From Ectothiorhodospiraceae bacterium (lineage in GTDB: Bacteria; Pseudomonadota; Gammaproteobacteria; Nitrococcales; Aquisalimonadaceae), in NCBI GenBank assembly GCA_020831845.1, contig JAFIFV010000103.1:1-64000 (forward strand): DNA of 64,000 nucleotides. Direction: 5' to 3'. This document shows positions 1-8,039 of the stretch, piece by piece. Numbering within the stretch: position 1 is the stretch's first letter; each line of letters begins with the position of its first letter. The notes under the pieces were generated by a model. It did no database searches and was not told the DNA's origin. It saw nothing but the letters and a program-made list of their open reading frames with translations. The translations under genes and the position numbers were made by a program.

Positions 1-15
1 TTGCTTGCCGACTAA
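1..15 (+). CDS. possible 3' end of an upstream gene (truncated at window edge)
   Basis: The first 15 bases read Leu-Leu-Ala-Asp-stop in the frame that starts at base 1, and a strong hairpin follows directly. This would fit the tail of a plus-strand gene entering from the left. With only four codons visible the call rests on position alone and could be coincidence. Confidence 0.2.
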   Translation: MLAD

Positions 16-16
16 C

Positions 17-44
17 CCCGCCGGCGGCACTCGCCGCCGGCGGG
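17..44. terminator. 12-bp perfect GC hairpin without U-tract
   Basis: Bases 17-28 and 33-44 are exact reverse complements around a 4-base loop (ACTC). No T-run follows on either strand, so this is not a textbook intrinsic terminator. It lies 3' of the minus-strand lipoprotein gene and possibly 3' of a plus-strand gene, which suggests a bidirectional end or a hairpin that protects 3' ends. Confidence 0.5.
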
Positions 45-71
45 TGGAATCCACAGGATTAGTGGTGGCGG

Positions 72-101
72 GCCCGGCGCGGACACCGGTTCGCGCCGGG
101 C
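72..101. terminator. 10-bp perfect GC hairpin without U-tract
   Basis: Bases 72-81 pair perfectly with 92-101 around a 10-base loop. It is the second strong hairpin in the 130 bases downstream of the lipoprotein gene. No T-run is present on either strand. A terminator or RNA-stabilising role is inferred from its place between gene ends. Confidence 0.4.
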
Positions 102-147
102 ACAGAGGGGAGGAAACGTGCCGGCGAAGCCGGGCACGCCCAGCCGG

Positions 148-1170
148 CTAATCCGTCCAGCTGAAGCTCACACTGGCGGGGTCGACATTACCGGAGGCAT
201 CGACGGTCACGTTGCGGGTCTGGCCATAGAACACCGGATCCCCGTCGACGCTTGGATCCACGAGATTGCCGTCCTCGCCCACCGCGCTGTCCCGGCCGGA
301 CTGGCAGGTGAAAGCCACCGTATACTCACCGGGCTCAACGAACCCGATGGTGAACGGAACCGAATCGCCGGTTACGCTGGTATCCACGACGGCGGTGGTG
401 ACCGGGCCGCCCTCCTCCGGCGCCAGATCGGCCGAGATCGGCCGTGGGGTGGCGTCGAAGTCGCGATAAAGATAAACGGCGCTGCCCCAGGGCTGGGAAC
501 CCGCCGCCGTGTTGTAGCAACCCTCGGCCTCGGTGAGTTCCCGCTCCACACTTCCCTGGATATGGCCCACGGTCAAGCCATCAATCAGCCTGAACGTCGG
601 TCGCATCATGAACTGGCCCGCTCCGGTCCTGTGAATGGCCTTGCGAAGATCCAGATCGATAACGAAGCTGGCCTCGCCGTTCGCCGGCACGGTAAACCCG
701 CTGACCAGCTTGAGCCCGGTCTGCTGGGCGCTGGGAATGAACAGGGGATACTCGCCGGGGTTGTACGGCCCCGGATTCTGGCCGATCACAATGGAGGCAT
801 TCTCCTCGTTGACGCCGTCCGCCTCCACATGAAGCCGGATCCACTCGTAGTTGCCGGCGGGAACTTCGAAACCCTCCACTAGCGAGAAGGCATCGGCGCC
901 CTGATAGTCCAGCAGGTTGATGCGCTCCGGTTCTTCGATCTCGTAGGTCACGGACGAGCGGCTGGCCGGTTTCAACTCCACCGACTCGACCAGCAGATAT
1001 ACCGCATCTGCGTAATCCGACGGCGCATCGGTGATGGACAGGCTGAGCGTACCCGTCTGCTCCCCACTTCCCCCGCCCGATCCGTCCCCGTCGCTCAGGC
1101 AACCGGCCAGCAGCATGGAGGCACCAAACAGTACCGCAACCTCGATTCCCGTTCTCCGCAGTTCGATCAT
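148..1170 (-). CDS. DUF4382-type outer-membrane lipoprotein
   Basis: The 340-residue product starts with a short charged segment and a hydrophobic stretch ending in the lipobox LLAGC (Cys24). The residue after Cys is Leu, not Asp, which favours outer-membrane delivery. After a Gly/Ser linker, residues 38 onward (GTLSLSITDAPSDYADAVYL) have the DUF4382 signature: a beta-rich domain that begins TDAP and continues with V-x-SVEL. The C-terminal half resembles a carboxypeptidase-regulatory-like beta sandwich. I chose the ATG at 1170 because AGAGAGGA lies just upstream; an earlier in-frame start would add 22 residues in front of the signal peptide. It stands alone, so its partner and substrate are unknown. 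Confidence 0.8.
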   Translation of the reverse strand: MIELRRTGIEVAVLFGASMLLAGCLSDGDGSGGGSGEQTGTLSLSITDAPSDYADAVYLLVESVELKPASRSSVTYEIEEPERINLLDYQGADAFSLVEGFEVPAGNYEWIRLHVEADGVNEENASIVIGQNPGPYNPGEYPLFIPSAQQTGLKLVSGFTVPANGEASFVIDLDLRKAIHRTGAGQFMMRPTFRLIDGLTVGHIQGSVERELTEAEGCYNTAAGSQPWGSAVYLYRDFDATPRPISADLAPEEGGPVTTAVVDTSVTGDSVPFTIGFVEPGEYTVAFTCQSGRDSAVGEDGNLVDPSVDGDPVFYGQTRNVTVDASGNVDPASVSFSWTD

Positions 1171-1382
1171 GAAATCCTCTCTCTTTTCGTTTCTGCATTC
1201 GCGATCGGCTTTCCAAATGGAATTGCCGCCTAACACTTGAACGGATTTTCCCTATAAAAACCAACTGTCTGCAACAGGAGACAAATGACCAGGCTCGGCA
1301 ATTCGAAGACGCGGACGCTGCGCGGGGAGGACCGTACCGCCTGGTGACTACACGGGAAGAGGGGGAATCGATCAGCCCCTGC

Positions 1383-2669
1383 CTAGCCCTGGCTCACCGC
1401 CAACGCCTGTTCGATATCCCAGAGGATATCGTCCAGGGTTTCCAGGCCGATGGACAGGCGGATCATGTCGGCGCCCACGCCGGCGGCCTCCAGTTGTTCC
1501 TCGTTCAGTTGCCGATGCGTCGTGGAGGCCGGGTGGATGACCAGCGTGCGGGCATCGCCCACATTGGCAAGGTGGCTGAGGAACTGGCAGTTCTCGATGA
1601 ACTTCACGCCGGCTTCCAGGCCGCCCTTGATACCGAACGTGAGAATGGCGCCGGCTCCCTTGGGCAGATAGCGCTTCGACAAGGCGTGATACGGGCTGCT
1701 TTCCAGTCCGGCGTACTTCACCCAGTTCACCGCCGGGTGCTGTTCCAGGAACCGGGCCACGCCCAGGGTATTCTCGCAATGCCGGTCCATGCGCACGTGC
1801 AGGGTCTCGATGCCCTGCAACAGCAGGAAGGCGTTCATCGGCGATAGCGTGGCACCCAGTGTGCGCAGCGTCTCCACCCGCGCCTTGGTGACGAAGGCGA
1901 AGTCGCCGAACGTCTCGTAGAAGCGCACGCCGTGATAGCCGCTGGAAGGCTCCAGCATCTGCGGGAACTTGCCGTTGTCCCAGGGGAACTTGCCGGATTC
2001 CACGATCACGCCGCCCATGGTGGTACCGTGGCCGCCGAGGAATTTTGTCGCCGAATGCACGACGATGTCGGCCCCGTGCTCGATGGGTCGGCACAGATAG
2101 GGGCTGGCGAGGGTGTTGTCGATGACCAGCGGCAGGCCGGCGTCGTGGGCCACATCCGCCACCGCGCTGATGTCCAGCACGTTGCCCAGCGGGTTGCCGA
2201 TGGTCTCCGCGTACAGGCATCGGGTACGTTCGGTGATGGCCTCGCGAAAGTTCTGCGGATCTTCCGGATCCACGAACACCACCTTGATACCCATCTTTCG
2301 GAAGGTGACATCCAGCTGGCTGACCGTACCGCCGTAGAGCGTGCGGGCGGCCACGATCTCGTCACCCTGTTCGCACAACGTCAATAGCGCAGTCATCTGC
2401 GCCGCCATCCCGGACGACACGGCCAGTGCCGCCCTGCCGCCCTCCAGCGCGGCAACCCGCTCCTCCAGCACCGCCGTGGTGGGGTTGGTCATCCGACTGT
2501 AGATGTTGCCGAACGTCTGCAGGTTGAACAGGCTTGCGGCGTGATCGGTGCTGTCGAACACGTACGAGGTGGTCTGGTAGATGGGCACCGCCCGACTGCC
2601 TGTGGCGGCGTCCGGGATCTGCCCAGCATGCAGGCACAGGGTTTCGAATCCGAATTCGCGATCTGGCAT
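1383..2669 (-). CDS. metY: O-acetylhomoserine aminocarboxypropyltransferase (sulfhydrylase)
   Basis: This 428-residue PLP enzyme of the Cys/Met metabolism family makes homocysteine from O-acetylhomoserine and sulfide, in the cytoplasm. Family landmarks are all visible: the start FETLCLHAGQ, PIYQTTSY near residue 30, YSRMTNPT near 57, SSGMAA near 85 and the PLP-lysine motif SATKFLGGHG with Lys209. Its length and the GHGTTMGG stretch fit MetY better than cystathionine gamma-synthase. It ends a minus-strand run after the crotonase and CoA-binding genes, only 19 bases below the latter, so it is probably co-transcribed. The ribosome binding site is weak (AGG about 10 bases upstream). Confidence 0.9.
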   Translation of the reverse strand: MPDREFGFETLCLHAGQIPDAATGSRAVPIYQTTSYVFDSTDHAASLFNLQTFGNIYSRMTNPTTAVLEERVAALEGGRAALAVSSGMAAQMTALLTLCEQGDEIVAARTLYGGTVSQLDVTFRKMGIKVVFVDPEDPQNFREAITERTRCLYAETIGNPLGNVLDISAVADVAHDAGLPLVIDNTLASPYLCRPIEHGADIVVHSATKFLGGHGTTMGGVIVESGKFPWDNGKFPQMLEPSSGYHGVRFYETFGDFAFVTKARVETLRTLGATLSPMNAFLLLQGIETLHVRMDRHCENTLGVARFLEQHPAVNWVKYAGLESSPYHALSKRYLPKGAGAILTFGIKGGLEAGVKFIENCQFLSHLANVGDARTLVIHPASTTHRQLNEEQLEAAGVGADMIRLSIGLETLDDILWDIEQALAVSQG

Positions 2670-2688
2670 GTCAGCTAACCTATTCCCG

Positions 2689-3156
2689 CTATCTGCGAAC
2701 CGTGGGACGCTTGGCGGATATCACCTTGGTATTCACGCCCATCCAGTTCAGCCCGCCGAACAGACGCCCGTGCTCGATTTTCACGCAGCGATCCACGACC
2801 ACCTCCAGGCCGGCTTCCCGCGCCCGGGCGGCGGCCTCCTCGTTGATCACGCCGAGTTGCATCCAGACCACCTTGGCGCCAATGGCGATGGCGTCGTCGA
2901 CGATCGGCGGCACCTGCTCCGCCCGGCGGAAGATATCCACCATATCCACCGGCTCGGGAATGCTTTTCAGGTCCGGGTAGCAGCGCTCGCCCAGCACTTC
3001 CTCATAGGCCGGATTGACCGGAATGATGCGGTAGCCGTGATCCTGCATGTACTTGGCCGCGAAATAGCTCGGCCGGTGCCAGTTGGCGGACAGGCCGACC
3101 ACCGCGATGGTGCGGCAGTCGGCAAGGATGCGGCGTAGCGTGTGGATGTCGTCCAT
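2689..3156 (-). CDS. CoA-binding (YccU-like) Rossmann protein
   Basis: The 155-residue protein matches the single-domain CoA_binding/YccU family. It has an N-terminal Rossmann core (TIAVVGLSANWHRPS, residues 16-30), the I-P-V-N-P motif near residue 40, and the late VVWMQLGVINEEA and VVDRCVKIEH segments. Members bind CoA or a nucleotide and have no agreed enzymatic role. It sits 23 bases after the crotonase and 19 bases before metY on the same strand, so it is probably the middle gene of a three-gene transcript. The context suggests acyl-CoA or sulfur metabolism, but no substrate can be named. Confidence 0.85.
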   Translation of the reverse strand: MDDIHTLRRILADCRTIAVVGLSANWHRPSYFAAKYMQDHGYRIIPVNPAYEEVLGERCYPDLKSIPEPVDMVDIFRRAEQVPPIVDDAIAIGAKVVWMQLGVINEEAAARAREAGLEVVVDRCVKIEHGRLFGGLNWMGVNTKVISAKRPTVRR

Positions 3157-3179
3157 CGTCTTGATCCCGGTGAGTGAGC

Positions 3180-3962
3180 TCAGCCCGTCGTGCTGAAGTC
3201 CGGCTTGCGCTTCTCGAAGAAGGCGGCCACCGCCTCCTGGTGTTCAGCCGACATCAGCCCCTTGCCGAAAGCAATGCGCTCGGCGGCCACGGCCTGGCCA
3301 AGGCGTTCCTGATGCGCTTCGCCGTTGATCAGCCGCTTGGTGGCCCGTAGCGCCTGCGGCGGCAGTTCGGCCAGTTGCCGGGCACGCTGTGCGGCGGCGG
3401 AGTCCAGTTCGGCATCGCTGACCGCCTCGGAAACAATACCCAGTTGCACCGCCCGCTGGGTGTCGAAAGTTTCGCCGGTGAGCAGCACGTGGCTGGCCAT
3501 CACGCGCCCGGCCATCATCGGCAGGATATAGGACGAGCCGAATTCCGGTACCAGGCCGAGGCGGGTGAACGGCAAGGCGAAACGTGCCGTCTCGCTGGCC
3601 AGCACCAGGTCGCAATGCAGCAGCACCGTTGTGCCGATGCCCACGGCCGAGCCACGCACCGCCGCCACCAGCGGCTTGTCGAAGCCCAGCATGGTCTGAA
3701 TGAAGTGCATGGCCGGGCTCTTGCCTTCCGCCGCAGCCTTGGCGCCCTTGGCACCGAAATCCTGCAGATCGTTACCGGCGCAGAAATGCTCGCCATCGGC
3801 GCACAACAGCGCCACGCGCACGTCATCGTCCGCCAGCGCCTCCTTCATTGCCTTTTCCAGCGTGCCGTACATATCGGCGGTGATGGCGTTACGCTTTTCG
3901 GCGCGGTTCAACGTGACGGTCAGCACGCCATTCTCTCGATGGACGAGTACCGGGTCGGTCAT
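3180..3962 (-). CDS. enoyl-CoA hydratase/isomerase (crotonase) family protein
   Basis: The product has 260 residues. The crotonase fold is shown by the two oxyanion-hole segments (HFCAGNDL, residues 59-66, and RGSAVGIGTT, 103-112) and by the second acidic position, Glu140, in LVPEFGSS. The first catalytic Glu of true hydratases (GGGCEL) is missing: the equivalent stretch reads GIGTTVLLHCDL. A single Glu is typical of delta3,delta2-enoyl-CoA isomerases, so isomerase is at least as likely as hydratase. The ATG at 3962 is preceded by GGAGAAG; an earlier ATG at 3980 is less well placed. A terminator hairpin lies within 22-48 bases upstream of this start. Confidence 0.85.
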   Translation of the reverse strand: MTDPVLVHRENGVLTVTLNRAEKRNAITADMYGTLEKAMKEALADDDVRVALLCADGEHFCAGNDLQDFGAKGAKAAAEGKSPAMHFIQTMLGFDKPLVAAVRGSAVGIGTTVLLHCDLVLASETARFALPFTRLGLVPEFGSSYILPMMAGRVMASHVLLTGETFDTQRAVQLGIVSEAVSDAELDSAAAQRARQLAELPPQALRATKRLINGEAHQERLGQAVAAERIAFGKGLMSAEHQEAVAAFFEKRKPDFSTTG

Positions 3963-3983
3963 TGAGTCTTCTCCATTCATTCC

Positions 3984-4009
3984 AATAAAACGCCCCTCTT
4001 CCGAGGGGC
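3984..4009 (-). terminator. intrinsic terminator of the class I aminotransferase gene
   Basis: Bases 3992-3998 and 4003-4009 form a perfect 7-bp GC stem with a 4-base loop. On the minus strand it is followed by GTTTTATT. It lies 56 bases beyond the stop of the aminotransferase gene and only about 22 bases before the start codon of the next gene, the crotonase. Confidence 0.8.
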
Positions 4010-4064
4010 TGATCGGCAGAAGCGCCACGGGCGGCGACGCTCATGGTCATTCATGGCCGAAGCT

Positions 4065-5285
4065 TCAGAATTTCTGCTTCTCCATCCAGGGGATGATGCG
4101 CTCGAATGCCTCGTTGATCTTGTCCAGCGAGGTAGAGTAGCTGATTCTCAGCGAATTGGGACAGCTCTCGCCGAAGGCGTCCCCTGGAACCGTACACACG
4201 CCGGTCTCCTTCAGCATGCGCAGGCACACGGTGTTGGCACTGACATTGGGAGGCAGCGACGGAAATATGTAGAACGCACCCTGGGGCCAGTAGCCGGTCA
4301 GATGCGGCGTATCCGCCACCAGTTGCACCACCCTGTCCCGCCGCTCCGCATACTCCTTGACCATGTCGTCAACGCACTCGCGGGGCCCTTTCAGGGCGGC
4401 GATGCCGGCCCACTGCGCCGGCGTGTTGGCCACGGTGGTCGTGAACATGTGATACCGCCGCAGCTTCTTGATGGCCGCCTGGCTGGCGATCACCCAGCCG
4501 ATGCGCAGCCCGGCCATGCTGTAGGTCTTGGAGAAACTGCTGGCCACCATGATGTTGTCCAGGTCCAGCGCGTGGCGCAACACACTGGGGTATTCCATGT
4601 CGTCCAGTACCAGGTGGTCGTAGACCTCGTCGCTGAACACATAGATGCCCCGGTAGGCGCACTCCTCCAGAATGGCCTCGATGGTTTCCTTGGGATACAC
4701 CGTACCGGTGGGGTTGCTGGGCGAATTGAGCACAATCCCGTAGGTACGCATGTTGATCGCATCGATCACTTCCTGTGGATCGAGCTGGTGCCCGTGTTCC
4801 GCCCTGGTGGGGATCAGCTTGACCTCGCCCCCGTTCATGCGGATGAGCGGTGCATACAGCAGGAAGGTGGGGTCGGTAACCAGGAACTGCCTGCCGGGCG
4901 CGGCCGTGGCGGTCAGCGCCAGGTACATGGCCTCGGTGGCACCGGCCGTAACCAGGATATTGTCCTCGATGATCTCCCGTCCGTAACGCTCGGAGTAGTA
5001 CTCCGCCAGCGCGGTCAGCAGCTCGGGCAGACCAGCATCCATGGTGTAGCCGGTCTGCCCGGCTTCCAGCGCATCAATGTAGGCGTCGATGATGTGCCGC
5101 GGCGTCGGAAAGTTCGGTTGGCCGATCGACAGGTGGATGACATCATCCATCCTGGCGGCCAGGTTGACCATCTTGCGTATCCCGGCGACCGGTATCGCCC
5201 GCAACGACGGACTCCAGGTGGCATCCCGCAGGTCCTCGACCTCCGACAGATCCATATCATCGATATCCAACGGGTTCACAGCCAT
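4065..5285 (-). CDS. class I/II PLP-dependent aminotransferase
   Basis: A 406-residue fold-type I aminotransferase of the aspartate/aromatic group. Visible motifs are IGQPNFPTP (54-62), the cofactor-site NPTG (191-194), SDEVYDHL with Asp219, and the Schiff-base lysine Lys253 in SSFSKTYSMAGLRIG. The substrate cannot be read from the sequence. The ATG at 5285 has GGAGGAC 9 bases upstream; a longer frame upstream is rich in Cys and Trp and unlikely to be translated. The gene diverges from the hydroxyacid dehydrogenase, amidase and aldehyde dehydrogenase operon, which suggests a shared catabolic setting. An intrinsic terminator follows it. Confidence 0.88.
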   Translation of the reverse strand: MAVNPLDIDDMDLSEVEDLRDATWSPSLRAIPVAGIRKMVNLAARMDDVIHLSIGQPNFPTPRHIIDAYIDALEAGQTGYTMDAGLPELLTALAEYYSERYGREIIEDNILVTAGATEAMYLALTATAAPGRQFLVTDPTFLLYAPLIRMNGGEVKLIPTRAEHGHQLDPQEVIDAINMRTYGIVLNSPSNPTGTVYPKETIEAILEECAYRGIYVFSDEVYDHLVLDDMEYPSVLRHALDLDNIMVASSFSKTYSMAGLRIGWVIASQAAIKKLRRYHMFTTTVANTPAQWAGIAALKGPRECVDDMVKEYAERRDRVVQLVADTPHLTGYWPQGAFYIFPSLPPNVSANTVCLRMLKETGVCTVPGDAFGESCPNSLRISYSTSLDKINEAFERIIPWMEKQKF

Positions 5286-5545
5286 GGCCAACGTCCTCCA
5301 GCACTGACAGCACAACACCCAGACTTCTGTGGGAGCATCGAAACCCCGGCACCCGCCGGTCATTGTTCGATGGCGCTTCCTCAAGCCGACTATGTGCCCG
5401 CGAAAAGCCCCCGGTCAAGCTCCGTTGAATCAGTGTTTGTTGACGGCCTTGACGACGCTGTTTAACGTCCGGGAAAGCGGGTGTGCCACGGCGCCAAGGT
5501 CTGCGACGTCCCCGCAAGCCATTTCTGCGCGGAGAAGGAGGGTGT

Positions 5546-6523
5546 ATGGGAGAGACCCCCGTGATCGCCGTGGTCACCGCGGCCGAGGAAAGCTGGCCGC
5601 CGGGGCTGCAGCCCCTGGAGTCCGAGGCCCGGCTGCTGCTCTGCAATGACAGGGACTCGCTGCAGCGACATCTGCCCGAGGCGGACATCCTGATGGTCGC
5701 GGATTTCCGCACCGACCTGCTGGAGGATGTCTGGCCAGGCGAACACCGTCTCCGCTGGATCCATGCCACCAGCGCCGGGGTGGATGCCCTGATGATTCCC
5801 CCCATCCGCGACAGCAACATCCCCGTCACCAATGCGCGCGGCGTCTTCGATCGTCCGATTGCCGAATTCGTGCTCGGGCAGATCCTCAACTTCGCCAAGG
5901 ATTTCCAGAATTCGTTCCGCTACCAGCAGCAGCATGAATGGCGCCACCGGGATACCGAGCGCATCGAGGGAAAACAGGTGCTGGTCGTGGGCGCCGGATC
6001 CATCGGCCGGCAGATCGCCCGCCTGCTGCGGGCTGCGGGGCTGAAGGTGGACGGCATTGCTCGCAGCGCGCGGGACAGCGATCCGGATTTCGGCCGCGTG
6101 CACGCCTCCGGCTCGCTGCTTCGGCAACTCCCCGAGGCGGACTACGTGGTCATCGCTGCCCCGCTCACCGACGATACCCGGGGCCTGTTCGGGCCGGAAG
6201 CTTTCGATGCCATGCGTGAGGACGCCCGGCTGATCAACATCGGCCGAGGCCCGATCGTTCAGACCGATGCCCTGGTGGCCGCCCTCAAGGCCGGCCGCAT
6301 CGCAGGCGCCGCACTGGACGTCTTCGAGCAGGAACCGCTACCAGCCAATCATCCCCTGTGGGATCAGCCGAACGTCATCATTTCCGCCCACATGGCGGGG
6401 GACGTGGTGGGTTGGCGCAAGACGCTCACCGAACAGTTCATCGAGAATTTTCGTCGCTGGAAAAGCGGCGGCAAACTCCACAACGTGGTGGACAAGGCCA
6501 GGGGCTACGTTCCACCTGCATGA
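5546..6523 (+). CDS. D-2-hydroxyacid dehydrogenase, NAD(P)-dependent
   Basis: The 325-residue protein has the split substrate and nucleotide domains of D-isomer-specific 2-hydroxyacid dehydrogenases. The dinucleotide motif GAGSIG is at 149-154. The catalytic triad is complete: Arg234 in NIGRGPIV, Glu263 in FEQEPL, and His282 in ISAHMAG. These enzymes interconvert 2-oxoacids and D-2-hydroxyacids. The ATG at 5546 follows GGAGAAGGAGG. It is the first gene of a tight plus-strand run with an amidase 51 bases later and an aldehyde dehydrogenase. It may reduce or oxidise a side product of that pathway; the exact substrate is unknown. Confidence 0.88.
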   Translation: MGETPVIAVVTAAEESWPPGLQPLESEARLLLCNDRDSLQRHLPEADILMVADFRTDLLEDVWPGEHRLRWIHATSAGVDALMIPPIRDSNIPVTNARGVFDRPIAEFVLGQILNFAKDFQNSFRYQQQHEWRHRDTERIEGKQVLVVGAGSIGRQIARLLRAAGLKVDGIARSARDSDPDFGRVHASGSLLRQLPEADYVVIAAPLTDDTRGLFGPEAFDAMREDARLINIGRGPIVQTDALVAALKAGRIAGAALDVFEQEPLPANHPLWDQPNVIISAHMAGDVVGWRKTLTEQFIENFRRWKSGGKLHNVVDKARGYVPPA

Positions 6524-6574
6524 AGGCAACGCCTGGAATACCGGTTCCGGCCGAAACACTGGGGGAAAGAACAG

Positions 6575-7987
6575 ATGGCGCAACGCACCGAGGTCGCCGA
6601 TCTCACGGCCATGGAAATGCTGCGGCTGTTCCGCCGCAAGGAACTCTCGCCGGTGGAGGCGGCTGAAGCCTGTCTGCAGCGCATCGAGCGCTACAACGAC
6701 CAGGTCAATGCCTTCTGTCTGGTGGACAGGGACACCACGCTGGCCATGGCGCGGGAGTCGGAACAGCGCTGGCAACGCGGCCAGCCCCTGGGGCTGGTGG
6801 ACGGCGTTCCCACCGCCGTGAAGGACGTATTCATGGTGAAGGGCTGGTTCAACCGCAAGGCCTCCCACACCATTCCCGACACGCCGGTCACAGAGGACGC
6901 CCCGGCCATCGCGGCACTGCGCCGCAACGGTTTCGTGCCGGTCGGCAAGGTCACCACCCCGGAATTCGGCTGGAAGGGCATTACTGACAGCCCGCTGTGT
7001 GGTGTCACCCGCAACCCGTGGAACACCGAGACCACGCCGGGCGGCTCCAGCGGTGGCAGCTCCGCCGCGATAGCACTGGGCATGGCGCCGCTGTCGCTGG
7101 GAACAGATGCCGGCGGCTCCATCCGAATCCCCGCCGGCTTCACCGGCATCTTCGGCCACAAGCCCACCCAGGGACGCTGCCCCATCTGGCCGCAAAGCCC
7201 GTTTGGCGCCCTGGCGCACCCGGGCCCGATGACCTGGACCGTGGAAGACTCCGCACTGTTGCTGAACGTCATGGCGGAGGGCGACCCCCACGACACCACC
7301 CTGCCGGCGACCAATGAGGATTACATGGTCGGCCTGTACCGCGGCGTACGCGGATTGAAGATCGCCTACAGTCCGAATCTGGGCTATGTCAGCGTGGACC
7401 CTGAAATCGCTGCCAGCGTGGAGCAGGCGGTGAAGGTGTTCGAGGAACTGGGAGCCACCGTGGAACAGGTGGACCCCGGTTTCACCGATCCCCATGACGC
7501 ATTCGACATCCTGTTCTATGGCGGAGCCGCCAACGCCATGCGGGACCTCGGCCCGGAGCAGCGTGCCCGGATGGACCCGGGCCTGGTGGAAGTTGCCGAA
7601 TGGGCGGAGCAACTCGGCCTGCTGGATTATCTGGGCGCCCAGAACGAACGGGCGGCGCTGATCGAGCGCATGAACCTGTTCCACGACAGCTACGATCTGC
7701 TACTCACGCCCAGCCTCCCCATTCCGGCTTTCAAGGCCGGGCTGGAGGTACCCGAGGGCTGGCGCAGCAAGCGCTGGCCCAGCTGGACCCCCTTCACCTA
7801 CCCGTTCAACATGACCGGCCAGCCGGCGGCCTCGGTACCGTGCGGTTTCACCGATACCGGGCTTCCCATCGGGCTGCACCTGGTGGGCGGACGCCACCAG
7901 GATGCCCTGGTACTGCGGGCCGCCCACGCCTACCAGCAGGCGCGGCCGCTGACCGACAGACGCCCACCCATGCTGCAATCGTACTAA
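6575..7987 (+). CDS. amidase signature family enzyme
   Basis: The 470-residue protein belongs to the amidase signature family (GatA/AtzF-like). The Ser-cisSer-Lys triad is visible: Lys83 in TAVKDVF, the cis-serine within PGGSSGGSSAA (156-164), and the nucleophile Ser182 in DAGGSIRIPA. It hydrolyses a carboxylic amide in the cytoplasm. With no gatB or gatC nearby it is more likely a catabolic amidase than the tRNA amidotransferase subunit. Its place between a 2-hydroxyacid dehydrogenase and a succinate-semialdehyde-type dehydrogenase suggests that it releases an acid or amine for further oxidation. The start is the ATG after GGGGGAAAGAACAG. Confidence 0.9.
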   Translation: MAQRTEVADLTAMEMLRLFRRKELSPVEAAEACLQRIERYNDQVNAFCLVDRDTTLAMARESEQRWQRGQPLGLVDGVPTAVKDVFMVKGWFNRKASHTIPDTPVTEDAPAIAALRRNGFVPVGKVTTPEFGWKGITDSPLCGVTRNPWNTETTPGGSSGGSSAAIALGMAPLSLGTDAGGSIRIPAGFTGIFGHKPTQGRCPIWPQSPFGALAHPGPMTWTVEDSALLLNVMAEGDPHDTTLPATNEDYMVGLYRGVRGLKIAYSPNLGYVSVDPEIAASVEQAVKVFEELGATVEQVDPGFTDPHDAFDILFYGGAANAMRDLGPEQRARMDPGLVEVAEWAEQLGLLDYLGAQNERAALIERMNLFHDSYDLLLTPSLPIPAFKAGLEVPEGWRSKRWPSWTPFTYPFNMTGQPAASVPCGFTDTGLPIGLHLVGGRHQDALVLRAAHAYQQARPLTDRRPPMLQSY

Positions 7988-8039
7988 GCTGCTGATGACA
8001 CGATTCGAAAACAGGCTTAGTCATCACCGAGGAGATGTC

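Noticed and set aside
118-882. 254-codon open frame on the plus strand with a GTG start
   Set aside because: It runs antisense through the DUF4382 lipoprotein gene, has no recognisable domain, and its composition is what the real gene's third-codon GC bias produces.
1361-1382. Terminator after metY
   Set aside because: Only a 4-5 bp stem with a 10-base loop and no real T-run; too weak to annotate.
6338-7684. 448-codon open frame on the minus strand
   Set aside because: It is the antisense shadow of the hydroxyacid dehydrogenase and amidase genes; the translation is rich in His, Arg and Gln without any family motif.
6575-7987. gatA (subunit A of the tRNA-dependent amidotransferase)
   Set aside because: No gatB or gatC nearby, and it sits in an operon with catabolic dehydrogenases. 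A catabolic amidase is the simpler reading.
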